From Streptomyces sp. NBC_01408 (GTDB lineage: Bacteria > Actinomycetota > Actinomycetes > Streptomycetales > Streptomycetaceae): a stretch of 64,000 nucleotides of DNA. Where the stretch lies: positions 3,961,001-4,025,000 of the forward strand of contig NZ_JAPEPJ010000001.1 of NCBI RefSeq assembly GCF_026340255.1. Direction: 5' to 3'. The position numbers and the translations under genes were made by a program. A model generated the notes under the pieces. It was not told the origin of the DNA. It worked only from the letters and a program-made list of their open reading frames with translations, and did not search any database. This document shows positions 53,954 to 63,102 of the stretch, piece by piece (the stretch's first letter is position 1; every line of letters begins with the position of its first letter).

Positions 53954-54817
53954 GTGCGTAAGAACATCAAGCTCACCGCCCTCGCCGCCACCGCGTCCGC
54001 GCTCGTCCTCGGCCTCAGCGCCTGCGGCAGCTCCTCGGACCCGTCCTCCGCCAAGGCCGACGGCGGCAAGGCCGACGAGAGCAAGCCGCTGGTCATCGCG
54101 GCCTCCCCGAGCCCGCACGCCGACATCCTGAACTTCGTCAAGGACAAGCTCGCGGCGAAGGAGGGCCTCAAGCTCGAGGTCAAGGAGTTCACGGACTACG
54201 TCCTGCCGAACACCGCGACCCAGCAGGGCCAGGTCGACGCCAACTACTTCCAGCACAAGCCGTACCTCGACGACTTCAACAAGAAGAACGGCACCACCAT
54301 CGTGCCCGTCGTGAACGTGCACCTGGAGCCCCTCGGCCTCTACTCCAAGAAGGTCAAGGCCCTCACCGACATCAAGGCCGGCCAGACCATCGCCGTCCCC
54401 AACGACACCACCAACGAGGGCCGCGCGCTCCAGCTGCTGGCCGCGAACAACCTGATCACCCTCAAGGAAGGCGTCGGCACCAGCGCCAAGCTGTCCGACA
54501 TCACCGACAAGAAGGGCCTGGAGTTCAAGGAGCTGGAGGCCGCCACGGTCCCGCGCGCCCTGAACGACGTGGACGCCGCCGTCATCAACGGCAATTACGC
54601 CCTCGAGGCCAAGCTCTCGCCCGCCAAGGACGCGCTGATCCTGGAGAAGGCCGAGGGCAACCCCTACGCCAACTTCCTCGCGGTCAAGGACGGCAACCAG
54701 GACGACCCGCGGATCCAGAAGCTCGCCAAGCTCCTGAACTCCGACGACGTCAAGAAGTTCATCGAGGAGAAGTACCAGGGCTCGGTCACCGCGGCCTTCG
54801 GCACCCCCGCCTCCTGA
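53954..54817 (+). CDS. metQ: Methionine-binding lipoprotein
   Basis: The 287-residue solute-binding protein has a lipoprotein signal with lipobox LSAC (residues 18-21 region), then the NlpA/MetQ domain: VIAASPSPHADILNFVKDKL, 'EFTDYVLPNTATQQGQVDANYFQHKPYLDDF', 'NDTTNEGRALQLL'. It captures methionine outside the membrane for MetNI. The GTG at 53954 follows AAAGG; it is 123 bp after metI. Confidence 0.95.
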   Translation: MRKNIKLTALAATASALVLGLSACGSSSDPSSAKADGGKADESKPLVIAASPSPHADILNFVKDKLAAKEGLKLEVKEFTDYVLPNTATQQGQVDANYFQHKPYLDDFNKKNGTTIVPVVNVHLEPLGLYSKKVKALTDIKAGQTIAVPNDTTNEGRALQLLAANNLITLKEGVGTSAKLSDITDKKGLEFKELEAATVPRALNDVDAAVINGNYALEAKLSPAKDALILEKAEGNPYANFLAVKDGNQDDPRIQKLAKLLNSDDVKKFIEEKYQGSVTAAFGTPAS

Positions 54818-54823
54818 GCCACC

Positions 54824-54844
54824 GGACCCGCCCCCCGCGGGTCC
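54824..54844 (+). terminator. Terminator after metQ
   Basis: GGACCCGC pairs perfectly with GCGGGTCC around five C residues, six bases after the metQ stop. Confidence 0.65.
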
Positions 54845-55060
54845 ACCGGCCCTCGCACGACCCTCCGTACGGCCCCGCACGCCCCCGTCGGCGCGCGGGG
54901 CCGCGCTCTGCCCGCTTCCGGGCAACCCGGCCATGCACATCCCGCGGCCGATGCTGCATGCTGTGGCCTACGACCCGCAGGGACGGCCCCGCACGAACGG
55001 TCCCGCACCACGGTCGCCTCGCATCACGGTCGCACCACGGTCCCAGGCTTGGAGCTGCGC

Positions 55061-55741
55061 ATGACTACCACCTTCCCGGACGTCACCATCAGCACGGACC
55101 GGCTGGTGCTGCGCCCCTTCGAGGAGGAGGACGTCACCGCGCTCACCGAGATGATGAACGACGAGCACGTCACCGCCTGGACCAGCGCCCCCCACCCCTA
55201 CACCCACGCCCACGCCCACCGCTGGGTCACCCGGGGGGCCCACGCCGAACGCACCGAGGGCCGCGGCATCGTCTTCGCCGTCAACGAGTTCCTCACCCAG
55301 CGCCTCGTCGGAGTCGTCCACCTCCAGAACACCAACTGGCGCACCCGCTCCACCGAGGCCGCCTACGTCACCGCCCCCTGGGCCCGCGGCGAGGGCTACG
55401 CCAGCGAGTCCGTACTCGCCGTTGCCCGGTGGCTCTTCCGCGACCAGGGCTTCGAACGCCTCGAACTGCGCACCGCCGCCGACAACACCGCCTCCCAGCA
55501 GGTGGCCCAGAAGATCGGCTGCATCAGCGAAGGCGTGCTGCGCAACGCGTGGATAGTGCGCGCCCAGACGCCCGACGGCACCTGGACCGACACCCGTACC
55601 GACCTCATCGTCTGGAGCCTCGTCCCCGAGGACCTCGAAGACGGCCCCGGCTACGACGGCTACGACGACTACGAGGACGAGTACTCCTACGGACAGCGGG
55701 CCGACGCGAACGGCTACGCCGTCGGCGCCGACCGGAACTGA
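55061..55741 (+). CDS. RimJ/RimL-type GNAT acetyltransferase
   Basis: The 226-residue protein starts ISTDRLVLRPFEEEDVTALT, the RimJ/RimL subgroup entry, followed by 'TRSTEAAYVTAPWARGEGYASES' (acetyl-CoA loop) and ERLELRTAADNTASQQVAQK. An acidic Tyr/Asp-rich tail (EDGPGYDGYDDYEDEYSYGQ) is unusual for the family. Probably acetylates a protein N-terminus or small amine. The ATG at 55061 is six bases after GGAG; the frame to 55049 has no better start. Confidence 0.85.
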   Translation: MTTTFPDVTISTDRLVLRPFEEEDVTALTEMMNDEHVTAWTSAPHPYTHAHAHRWVTRGAHAERTEGRGIVFAVNEFLTQRLVGVVHLQNTNWRTRSTEAAYVTAPWARGEGYASESVLAVARWLFRDQGFERLELRTAADNTASQQVAQKIGCISEGVLRNAWIVRAQTPDGTWTDTRTDLIVWSLVPEDLEDGPGYDGYDDYEDEYSYGQRADANGYAVGADRN

Positions 55742-55815
55742 ACCGATGACCAGGTAGTCTCACCGTGCCCCCCTGACGAAGCCCCGCCTGCCCCCACCCC
55801 AGGAGACTGACGACG

Positions 55816-57021
55816 ATGGCCGACCGGGTCACGGTGATCGGCTGGGACGGCTCACCCCTGACCGCGGCCGCCCGGTCCGCACTCTCCGCCGCCACCCTGG
55901 TGGCCGGCGCGGCCCACCACCTCGCGCTCCCCGAAGTCCCGCCCACCGCCGAACGCATCCGCCTCGGCAGCCTGGGCCTCGCCGCCCGCCGCATCGCCGG
56001 CCACCGCGGCACCGCCGTCGTCCTCGCCGACGGGGACCCCGGCTTCTTCGGCGTCGTACGCACCCTGCGCGCCCCCGAACACGGCCTCGAGGTCGAAGTC
56101 GTCCCCGCCGTCTCCTCCGTGGCCGCCGCCTTCGCCCGCGCCGGAATGCCCTGGGACGACGCCCAGGTCGTCGTCGCCCACCCCCGCACCCTGCGCCGAG
56201 CCGTCAACGTCTGCCGCGCCCACAGCAAGGTCGCCGTCCTCACCTCACCCGGCGCCGGCCCCGCCGAACTCGCCCTGCTCCTCGACGGAGTCCACCGCAC
56301 CTTCGTCATCTGCGAGGAACTCGGCACCGACCGGGAACAGGTGAGCGTCCTCACCTCCGACAAGGCAGCCGACCACAGCTGGCGCGACCCGAACGTCGTC
56401 ATCGTCATCGGCGGTGGCGGACAGACCGCCACCGCCGACGCGGGCTGGCTGCTCGGACAGGGCCCGGCCCACGCGGCCGGACGCGGCTGGGCGAGGCCGC
56501 GCCCCGACCCGGGCGGCGAGGGCGAGGCCGCGCACCTGCGCGCCGCACAGCTCGCCCGGCTCGGCCCCCGCACCGGCGACCTCGTCTGGGACATCGGCTC
56601 CGGCTCCGGCGCGTTCGCCGTGGACGCCGCGGCCTTCGGTGCCGCCGTCATCGCGGTGGACGCCGACGCGCACGCCTGCGAACGGGTAACGGCCGCCGCC
56701 CGCAAGCGCGGAGTGCAGCTCCAGGTCGTCGCCGGCCGCGCCCCGCACGTACTGGAGAACCTGCCCGAGCCCGACGTCGTACGCGTCGCCGGCGGGGGAG
56801 CCGAGGTCGTCGCCGCCGTCGCCGACCGCCGCCCCGAACGGATCGTCAGCCACGCCTCCACGCGCGACGAGGCGGAGGCCATCGGCCGCGCCCTCACCGA
56901 ACACGGGTACGCCGTCGAGTGCGCCCTGCTCCAGTCCGTGGACCTCGACACCCGCACCTGGGCCGAACAGGACCGTTCCGTCGTGTTCCTGCTGGCCGCC
57001 GAACGCCCCCTGACCCGCTGA
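55816..57021 (+). CDS. cobL: Precorrin-6Y C5,15-methyltransferase (decarboxylating)
   Basis: The 401-residue fusion carries CbiE (about 1-205: RVTVIGWDGSPLTAAARSAL, LADGDPGFFGVV, GMPWDDAQVVVAHPR) and CbiT (about 215-401: GDLVWDIGSGSGAFAVDAA). It adds methyl groups at C5 and C15 of the corrin ring and decarboxylates the acetate side chain, in cobalamin synthesis. AGGAG precedes the ATG. It lies upstream of bluB-cobT with a 274-bp gap. Confidence 0.93.
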   Translation: MADRVTVIGWDGSPLTAAARSALSAATLVAGAAHHLALPEVPPTAERIRLGSLGLAARRIAGHRGTAVVLADGDPGFFGVVRTLRAPEHGLEVEVVPAVSSVAAAFARAGMPWDDAQVVVAHPRTLRRAVNVCRAHSKVAVLTSPGAGPAELALLLDGVHRTFVICEELGTDREQVSVLTSDKAADHSWRDPNVVIVIGGGGQTATADAGWLLGQGPAHAAGRGWARPRPDPGGEGEAAHLRAAQLARLGPRTGDLVWDIGSGSGAFAVDAAAFGAAVIAVDADAHACERVTAAARKRGVQLQVVAGRAPHVLENLPEPDVVRVAGGGAEVVAAVADRRPERIVSHASTRDEAEAIGRALTEHGYAVECALLQSVDLDTRTWAEQDRSVVFLLAAERPLTR

Positions 57022-57295
57022 TACGAGGGCCGGGGTAGGCTGGCCGATCGTCGTACCGCCGCGGACGTTTCGGGCATCGCGACACCGCCGGGCCGTGCGA
57101 CGTGGCGCAGTCCACAGCAGACCGTGTCGGTAATGGCCGCCACGGTGGCTGACGGGCGCGACAATGCTTAGTGGTTGTCGTGCGGGCGCATGCGAGGCGA
57201 AGGCGCTTCACGGCAACCCCGCACGGCAACTCCGCTCGGCGGCCTCGTGGGCGCCGGGCGATCGAAGAGGCAACACCGATGGGCGAGGGGTACGC
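57022..57295. other. Structured region between cobL and bluB-cobT
   Basis: This 274-bp stretch does not look coding. CGACAA/TTGTCG (57158-57179) forms a hairpin. A composite helix GGCGC...GCGAGGC with GCCTCGT...GCGCC (57185-57255) encloses a GAAG/CTTC hairpin and two copies of ACGGCAAC. No B12 box was seen. Confidence 0.45.
57185..57255 (+). ncRNA. Candidate structured leader of bluB-cobT
   Basis: The outer helix pairs GGCGC (57185-57189) and GCGAGGC (57192-57198) with GCCTCGT (57242-57248) and GCGCC (57251-57255). Inside are GAAGGCGCTTC and the repeated ACGGCAAC. It ends 41 bases before the start codon, a place where an RNA switch could act. No match to a known class is apparent to me. Confidence 0.35.
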
Positions 57296-60200
57296 ATGAC
57301 TGACACCGGCCAGGTCCCGGGCGAGGGTCACCCGGACAACGCGGGCATGGTGGCTCAGCAGGGCATCCCCGCTCCCGTCCAGGTCCCGCCGCCGCTCCCG
57401 GCCGGCTACGCCTTCCAGGACCTCGTGGACGACCCGGCCGAGCCCGAGGACGAGGAACTGCTGCTGATGCCGAGCAGCCAGGGTGCCTGGAGCGACCCAC
57501 AGATCGTCCCGCCCGCCCCCGTCTTCCCGGTCGAGCCCCCGCTGGGCGAGCTCCCGCACTACGCCGACGCGCCCTACGGCGCCGAGTCCGCGTACCCCGA
57601 GGCCCCGGCCGCGTACGCCGAACCCGCCGCGTTCGCCGAGCCCGCCGCCTTCCCCGGCTTCCCGCAGCAGGCCTTCCCCGACGTCTCCTACACGGCCGGC
57701 GCCCACGAGGCGGGCGGCCGTGACTCCGGCGCGCTCGACCTCGGTGGTCTGGTCGTCCCGCCGCAGGCGGCCCCGGCCGCGCCGACGGGCCCCGCGGCCG
57801 CCCAGCCCCGCCGCCCGCTGCACATGGGTCCGCCCGTGCCCGAGGCCACCGGCGGAGTCGTACGCTCCCTCGCGGACCGCGGTCCGGCCGCGGCTCCCGC
57901 AGCGGCTCCGGTCATGGCTCAGGGCATGGCTCCGGCTCAGGGCGCCACCGCCACCTCGGCGTTGAGCACCCCGGCGGAGCCGATCCCCCTCCGCCAGGCG
58001 GGGCCGCCCACCACCGGTCCCGAATACCTCGACATCCCGCGGGCCGAGGCCGCCGCGGCCGCCGCGCCCCAGCCGGGCGAGGTCCCGCCACAGGCCGGGG
58101 AACCGTGGGCGCCGGAGCCGTACTCCACCACCCCGGTGACCGGGCTCGAAGCCGGTCCCGTGGCCGCCGGGGCACCCGCGCCCGTGCCGTTCGCGGCCGG
58201 ACCGGATCCGCTCCTGGTGCAGCCCGAGCCGGCCCTGGCGGAAGCCGTGGCCCAGGCCGCGCAGCCGGAGCCCGTCCAGCCGGAACCGGTCCAGGCCGAG
58301 CCTGTACCGGTCGAGCCCGTGCAGCCCGCGCAGGCGGAGCCGGTCCAGGCCGAGCCCGTGCATGCAGAGCCCGTGCCCGTGGTGGCCGAAGCCGTGCAGC
58401 CGGGACCCGAGGCGGCCGAGCCCTTCGCGCCGGTTCCCGCGGAGCCGGTGTTCGAGCAGCAGCCGCAGCCCGTGGCGGCCGAACCGGCCGAGGCCGCTCC
58501 CGCCGAACCGGCGCAGCCCGTGGCGGCCGAAGCCGCCGAGCCGGTGCCCGCCGAAGCGGAGCCCGAGGCGGTCGCCCCGGCCCCCGGGGAGGCCGAGCCC
58601 GCCCCCGTGGCGGCCGAAGCCGCCGAGCCCGTCGCGGCCGAGCCGGTGGAGGCCGGGCCGGTCGAAGCCCCGCCCGTGGCGGCCGAGCCGGTCGAGGCCG
58701 AGGCGCCCGCCGAAGCCCTGCCCGCCGCAGCGGCCGAAGCCGCTGAGCCGGTGCCCGCGCAGCCGGAGCCTCAGCCCGAGCAGCAGCCCGAGCCCCTCGT
58801 GGCCGAGCCCGAGCAGCCGGCCGCAGCGTCCGAAGCGGAAGCCGAAGCCGAAGCTGACGCCGACGCCGCCGAGCCGCTCCTCGCCGAGGCGGAGCCCGCA
58901 GCCGAGCCCCTCGCGGCCGAGGTGCCCGCCGAAGCCCTGCCCGAGGCGGCCGAGCAGACCGAGCCCGCCGCAGGCGACCCGGCCCCCGGCTACGCCGACG
59001 CCGAGCGCGAGGCCGTCCTGCGCGTCATGCGCGAGCGCCGTGACATCCGCAAGGGCTTCCGTACCGACCCCATCCCGCACGAGGTGCTGCTCCGCGTCCT
59101 GGAGGCGGCCCACACCGCCCCCAGCGTCGGCCATTCGCAGCCCTGGGACTTCGTCGTCATCCGATCGGCCGAGACCCGCCGCACGATGCACGAGCTCGCC
59201 CAGCGCCAGCGCGAGGCCTACGCCAAGTCGCTGCCCAAGGGACGGGCGAAGCAGTTCAAGGAACTCAAGATCGAGGCCATCCTCGACACCCCGGTGAACA
59301 TCGTCGTCACCGCCGACCCCACCCGGGGCGGGCGCCACACCCTCGGCCGCCACACCCAGCCGCAGATGGCCCCGTACTCCTCGGCCCTCGCCGTGGAGAA
59401 CCTCTGGCTCGCCGCCCGCGCCGAAGGCCTCGGCGTCGGCTGGGTCAGCTTCTTCGACGAGCGCGAGATGGTCCGCGAGCTCGGCCTGCCGGAGCACCTG
59501 GAGGTCGTCGCGTACCTGTGCGTCGGGTACGTCGACGAGTTCCCGGAGGAGCCCGAGCTCGCCCAGGCCGGCTGGTCGCAGCGCCGTCCGCTCGCCTGGG
59601 TGGTCCACGAGGAGACCTACGGCCGCCGCGCACTGCCCGGCGAGGAGCCGCACGACCTGCTCTCCGAGACGGTCGCCAGCATCCGCCCGCTCGACGCGAA
59701 GGCGCTCGGCGAGGCCTGGGAGCGGCAGAAGCGCATGACCAAGCCCGCCGGGGCCCTGGGCATGCTCGAGATCATCTCGGCCCAGCTCAGCGGCCTCTCC
59801 CGGGTCTGCCCGCCGCCGATCCCGGAGCCCGCCGCCGTCGCGATCTTCGCCGGTGACCACGGGGTGCACGCCCAGGGCGTCACGCCGTGGCCCCAGGAGG
59901 TCACCCTGCAGATGGTGGCCAACTTCCTGGGCGGCGGGGCGGTCTGCAACGCCTTCGCCAACCAGGTCGGAGCCGAGGTCTGCGTCATCGACGTGGGCGT
60001 CGCGGGCGACCTCCCGGCCACGCCGGGCCTCCTGCCCCGCAAGGTCCGCCCGGGCACGGCAGACCTCTCCACCGGTCCGGCGATGACCCGCGAGGAAGCG
60101 GTCCAGGCCATCGAGGTCGGCATCGAGACGGCCCGCGACCTGGTGGCGGCCGGCAACAAGGCCCTGCTCACCGGTGAGATGGGCATCGCGAACACCACGG

Positions 60201-60706
60201 TCTCCGCGGCCCTCATCTCGGTCTTCACCGGGGTCGACCCGGCGGAGGTCACCGGCCGCGGCACCGGCATCAACGATGAGACCCACGCCCGCAAGGTCGA
60301 GGTCGTACGCCGCGCCCTGGAACTCCACCAGCCGGACCCGGCGGACCCGATCGGCGTCCTCGCGGCCATCGGAGGCCTGGAGCACGCGGCGATCGTCGGG
60401 CTCCTCCTCGGCGGAGCCTCGCTCCGTACGCCGGTCATCCTGGACGGCGTCAGCGCCGGCGCGGCCGCGCTGGTGGCCCGCGCCATCGCCCCGGAGTCCC
60501 TGTCGGCGTGCATCGCGGGCCACCGCAGCGCGGAGCCGGGCCACGTGGCGGCCCTGAACAAGCTCGGCCTGCGCCCGCTGGTCGACCTGGATCTCCGCCT
60601 CGGCGAGGGCACGGGCGCGCTGCTGGCCCTCCCGCTCGTCCAGAGCGCGGCCCGCGCGATGCACGAGGTCGCCACCTTCGACGCCGCAGGCGTCACGGAG
60701 AAGTAG
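57296..60706 (+). CDS. cobT: BluB-CobT fusion: DMB synthase plus nicotinate-nucleotide:DMB phosphoribosyltransferase, with a long disordered N-terminus
   Basis: The 1136-residue protein has three parts. Residues about 1-568 are low-complexity Ala/Pro/Glu/Val, including runs of AEPV-type repeats (about 300-560). About 569-795 are a nitroreductase-fold BluB (ERRDIRKGFRTDPIPHEVLL, HTAPSVGHSQPWDFVVI, YSSALAVENLWLAARAEGLG), which makes 5,6-dimethylbenzimidazole from FMN. About 797-1136 are CobT (GEMGIANTTVSAALI, LGGASLRTPVILDGVSAGAA, LRLGEGTGALLALPL with the catalytic Glu), which joins that base to a ribose phosphate for the lower ligand of B12. The ATG at 57296 follows GAGGGG. Making and using DMB in one chain should channel it. 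Confidence 0.93.
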   Translation: MTDTGQVPGEGHPDNAGMVAQQGIPAPVQVPPPLPAGYAFQDLVDDPAEPEDEELLLMPSSQGAWSDPQIVPPAPVFPVEPPLGELPHYADAPYGAESAYPEAPAAYAEPAAFAEPAAFPGFPQQAFPDVSYTAGAHEAGGRDSGALDLGGLVVPPQAAPAAPTGPAAAQPRRPLHMGPPVPEATGGVVRSLADRGPAAAPAAAPVMAQGMAPAQGATATSALSTPAEPIPLRQAGPPTTGPEYLDIPRAEAAAAAAPQPGEVPPQAGEPWAPEPYSTTPVTGLEAGPVAAGAPAPVPFAAGPDPLLVQPEPALAEAVAQAAQPEPVQPEPVQAEPVPVEPVQPAQAEPVQAEPVHAEPVPVVAEAVQPGPEAAEPFAPVPAEPVFEQQPQPVAAEPAEAAPAEPAQPVAAEAAEPVPAEAEPEAVAPAPGEAEPAPVAAEAAEPVAAEPVEAGPVEAPPVAAEPVEAEAPAEALPAAAAEAAEPVPAQPEPQPEQQPEPLVAEPEQPAAASEAEAEAEADADAAEPLLAEAEPAAEPLAAEVPAEALPEAAEQTEPAAGDPAPGYADAEREAVLRVMRERRDIRKGFRTDPIPHEVLLRVLEAAHTAPSVGHSQPWDFVVIRSAETRRTMHELAQRQREAYAKSLPKGRAKQFKELKIEAILDTPVNIVVTADPTRGGRHTLGRHTQPQMAPYSSALAVENLWLAARAEGLGVGWVSFFDEREMVRELGLPEHLEVVAYLCVGYVDEFPEEPELAQAGWSQRRPLAWVVHEETYGRRALPGEEPHDLLSETVASIRPLDAKALGEAWERQKRMTKPAGALGMLEIISAQLSGLSRVCPPPIPEPAAVAIFAGDHGVHAQGVTPWPQEVTLQMVANFLGGGAVCNAFANQVGAEVCVIDVGVAGDLPATPGLLPRKVRPGTADLSTGPAMTREEAVQAIEVGIETARDLVAAGNKALLTGEMGIANTTVSAALISVFTGVDPAEVTGRGTGINDETHARKVEVVRRALELHQPDPADPIGVLAAIGGLEHAAIVGLLLGGASLRTPVILDGVSAGAAALVARAIAPESLSACIAGHRSAEPGHVAALNKLGLRPLVDLDLRLGEGTGALLALPLVQSAARAMHEVATFDAAGVTEK

Positions 60707-60718
60707 CCCGCCGTTGCC

Positions 60719-60816
60719 GGGGGCTCCGCCCCCGGACCCCCGCTCCTCAAACGCCGGCGAGGCTGGAACACTCAGCCCCTCCGGCGTTTGAGGAGCGGGG
60801 TCTGGGGCGGAGCCCC
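60719..60816. repeat. Inverted pair of the extragenic repeat after cobT
   Basis: The left arm (60719-60765) has GGGGGCTCCGCCCCCGGACC then CTCCTCAAACGCCGGCGAGG. The right arm (60773-60816) is its near reverse complement, separated by seven bases. It can fold into one long hairpin after the gene and may act as a terminator. Same family as 319-551 and 20788-20942. Confidence 0.85.
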
Positions 60817-61005
60817 AGTTTCGGGAAGGGGCGGGTCGGGGAAGGCCGCCCGCAGGGCCCGCCCCGCGCCCCCGCCCGGCCCGCGCCGTATGGTGGACCC
60901 GCACAAGAACCCGCACGTCAACCCCGCCCTGCACACGCACACCGCCGCTCCAACGCCGCAGCGGCAAGCCAGAACGACGACCGCCGCACCAGGAGCCGCA
61001 CCGCC

Positions 61006-62229
61006 ATGGCTGAACACCCCGCGTACCCCGTCGGCCTCAGACTCGCCGGCCGCCGCGTCGTCGTCATCGGCGGTGGCCAGGTCGCCCAGCGGCGTCTGCC
61101 CGCGCTCATCGCGGCCGGCGCCGACGTCCTGCTCGTCTCGCCCTCCTCGACCCCCTCCGTGGACGCCATGGCCGAGACCGGTGAGATCCGCTGGGAGCGC
61201 CGCCGCTACGAGGACGGCGACCTCGCCGGTGCCTGGTACGCGCTCGTCGCCACCCGGGACCGCGAGGCCAACGACCGTGCCTCCGCCGAAGCCGAGCGCG
61301 AGCGGATCTGGTGCGTCCGGGCCGACGACGCCGAGGTCGCCACCGCCTGGACCCCGGCCACCGGCCGCGTGGAGGGCGTCACCGTCGCCGTGCTCAGCGG
61401 CAACGACCCCCGCCGCTCCGCCGCCGTCCGGGACGCTGTCGTCGAGGGGCTGCGCGACGGCTCCCTCACCGCGGCCCGCCCCCACACCCCCGGTGTCTCC
61501 CTCGTCGGTGGCGGCCCCGGCGACCCCGACCTCATCACCGTGCGCGGCCGCCGCCTCCTCGCCGAGGCCGACGTCGTCATCGCCGACCGGCTCGGCCCCC
61601 GCGACCTGCTCGACGAGCTCCCGCCGCACGTGGAGGTCATCGACGCGGCGAAGATCCCGTACGGCCGGTTCATGGCCCAGGAGGCCATCAACAACGCGCT
61701 GATCGAGCACGCCCAGGCGGGCAAGGCAGTGGTCCGGCTCAAGGGCGGGGACCCGTACGTCTTCGGCCGCGGCATGGAGGAGCTCCAGGCACTTGCCGAG
61801 GCCGGGATCCCCTGCACGGTCGTCCCCGGCATCTCCAGCTCCATCTCGGTGCCCGGAGCCGTCGGCATCCCCGTCACCCACCGCGGTGTGGCGCACGAGT
61901 TCACCGTGGTCAGCGGGCACGTCGGCCCCGACGACCCGCGGTCCCTCGTGGACTGGGCCTCCCTCGCCAAGCTCACCGGCACCCTGGTGATCCTGATGGG
62001 CGTCGACAAGATCGGCCTGATCGCCGAGGCCCTGGTCCGCCACGGCCGCGCCGCCGACACCCCGGTCGCGGTCGTCCAGGAGGGCACCACCGCCACCCAG
62101 CGCCGGGTGGACGCCACCCTGGCCACGGTCGGCGAGACGGTCCGCGCCGAGGAGGTCCGCCCGCCCGCGGTGATCGTCATCGGCGAGGTCGTCACGGTCA
62201 ACACGACTTCCCCCACGACCAGCGCCTGA
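61006..62229 (+). CDS. cysG: Siroheme synthase (precorrin-2 dehydrogenase / uroporphyrinogen-III C-methyltransferase)
   Basis: The 407-residue fusion has an N-terminal NAD-dependent dehydrogenase/ferrochelatase half (about 5-155: RRVVVIGGGQVAQRRLPALI) and a C-terminal SUMT half (about 160-400: SLVGGGPGDPDLITVRGRRL, VRLKGGDPYVFGRG, GIPVTHRG). It makes precorrin-2 and siroheme, serving both B12 and sulfite/nitrite reductases. The ATG at 61006 is ten bases after AGGAG. A weak TATGGT -10 lies at 60889. Confidence 0.93.
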   Translation: MAEHPAYPVGLRLAGRRVVVIGGGQVAQRRLPALIAAGADVLLVSPSSTPSVDAMAETGEIRWERRRYEDGDLAGAWYALVATRDREANDRASAEAERERIWCVRADDAEVATAWTPATGRVEGVTVAVLSGNDPRRSAAVRDAVVEGLRDGSLTAARPHTPGVSLVGGGPGDPDLITVRGRRLLAEADVVIADRLGPRDLLDELPPHVEVIDAAKIPYGRFMAQEAINNALIEHAQAGKAVVRLKGGDPYVFGRGMEELQALAEAGIPCTVVPGISSSISVPGAVGIPVTHRGVAHEFTVVSGHVGPDDPRSLVDWASLAKLTGTLVILMGVDKIGLIAEALVRHGRAADTPVAVVQEGTTATQRRVDATLATVGETVRAEEVRPPAVIVIGEVVTVNTTSPTTSA

Positions 62230-62236
62230 CAGGCCG

Positions 62237-62265
62237 TTGGCACCACACCCAGGACAAGGCAGTAT
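62237..62265 (+). promoter_or_regulatory. Promoter for a leaderless message (SpoU methyltransferase)
   Basis: TTGGCA (62237-62242), a 17-base spacer and CAGTAT (62260-62265), then six bases to the GTG start. Confidence 0.6.
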
Positions 62266-62271
62266 CACCCT

Positions 62272-63090
62272 GTGGCTGATCTCATCACCGTCGAGGACCC
62301 CGACGACCCGCGCCTGCGCGACTACACGGGCCTGACCGACGTCGAACTGCGGCGCCGGCGCGAGCCCGCCGAAGGCCTGTTCATCGCCGAGGGCGAGAAG
62401 GTCATCAGACGCGCCAAGGACGCCGGGTACGAGATGCGCTCCATGCTGCTCTCCGCCAAGTGGGTCGACGTCATGCGCGACGTCATCGACGAACTCCCGG
62501 CCCCCGTCTACGCAGTCACCCCGGAGCTCGCCGAACGCGTCACCGGCTACCACGTGCACCGCGGAGCCCTCGCCTCCATGCAGCGCAAGCCGCTGCCTAC
62601 GGCCGAGGAACTGCTCGCCACCACCCGGCGCGTGGTCATCATGGAAGCGGTCAACGACCACACCAACATCGGGGCCATCTTCCGCAGCGCCGCCGCCCTC
62701 GGCATGGACGCGGTGCTGCTGTCGCCGGACTGCGCGGACCCGCTCTACCGCCGTTCCGTGAAGGTCTCGATGGGCGCGGTCTTCTCCGTCCCCTACGCAC
62801 GCCTCGACGCCTGGCCCAAGGGGCTGGACTCGGTCCGTGAGGCGGGCTTCAAGCTGCTCGCCCTCACCCCGCACCAGAAGGCCTCGCCGATCGACGTGGC
62901 CGCGCCGCAGTCCCTGGAGCGGGTCGCGCTGATGCTCGGGGCCGAGGGCGACGGCCTGTCCACGCAGGCGCTGGTCGCCGCCGACGAGTGGGTACGGATC
63001 CCCATGGCGCACGGCGTGGACTCGCTGAACGTGGGCGCGGCCGCGGCCGTCGCCTTCTACGCGGTGGCCCAGGGCCGCGAAACCAGCTAG
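62272..63090 (+). CDS. SpoU/TrmH-family RNA 2'-O-methyltransferase
   Basis: The 272-residue protein has the SPOUT knot: motif 1 'NDHTNIGAIFRSAAALGMDAVLL', motif 2 'RVALMLGAEGDGLS' and motif 3 'IPMAHGVDSLNVGAAAAVAFY', behind an N-terminal 'LRRRREPAEGLFIAEGEKVI' RNA-binding part. It modifies a tRNA or rRNA ribose; target unknown. GTG start with no Shine-Dalgarno but a promoter at leaderless spacing. It differs clearly from the gene at 14007-14867. Confidence 0.88.
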   Translation: MADLITVEDPDDPRLRDYTGLTDVELRRRREPAEGLFIAEGEKVIRRAKDAGYEMRSMLLSAKWVDVMRDVIDELPAPVYAVTPELAERVTGYHVHRGALASMQRKPLPTAEELLATTRRVVIMEAVNDHTNIGAIFRSAAALGMDAVLLSPDCADPLYRRSVKVSMGAVFSVPYARLDAWPKGLDSVREAGFKLLALTPHQKASPIDVAAPQSLERVALMLGAEGDGLSTQALVAADEWVRIPMAHGVDSLNVGAAAAVAFYAVAQGRETS

Positions 63091-63102
63091 GGCCCGTAGG
63101 GC

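Noticed and set aside
57022..57295. Cobalamin riboswitch upstream of bluB-cobT
   Set aside because: No B12 box or matching core was found by eye; only an unrelated structured segment.
56894..60967. Minus-strand 1357-codon Gly/Arg/Leu-rich frame opposite bluB-cobT
   Set aside because: It mirrors the repetitive Ala/Pro/Glu codons of the sense gene and has no domain of its own.
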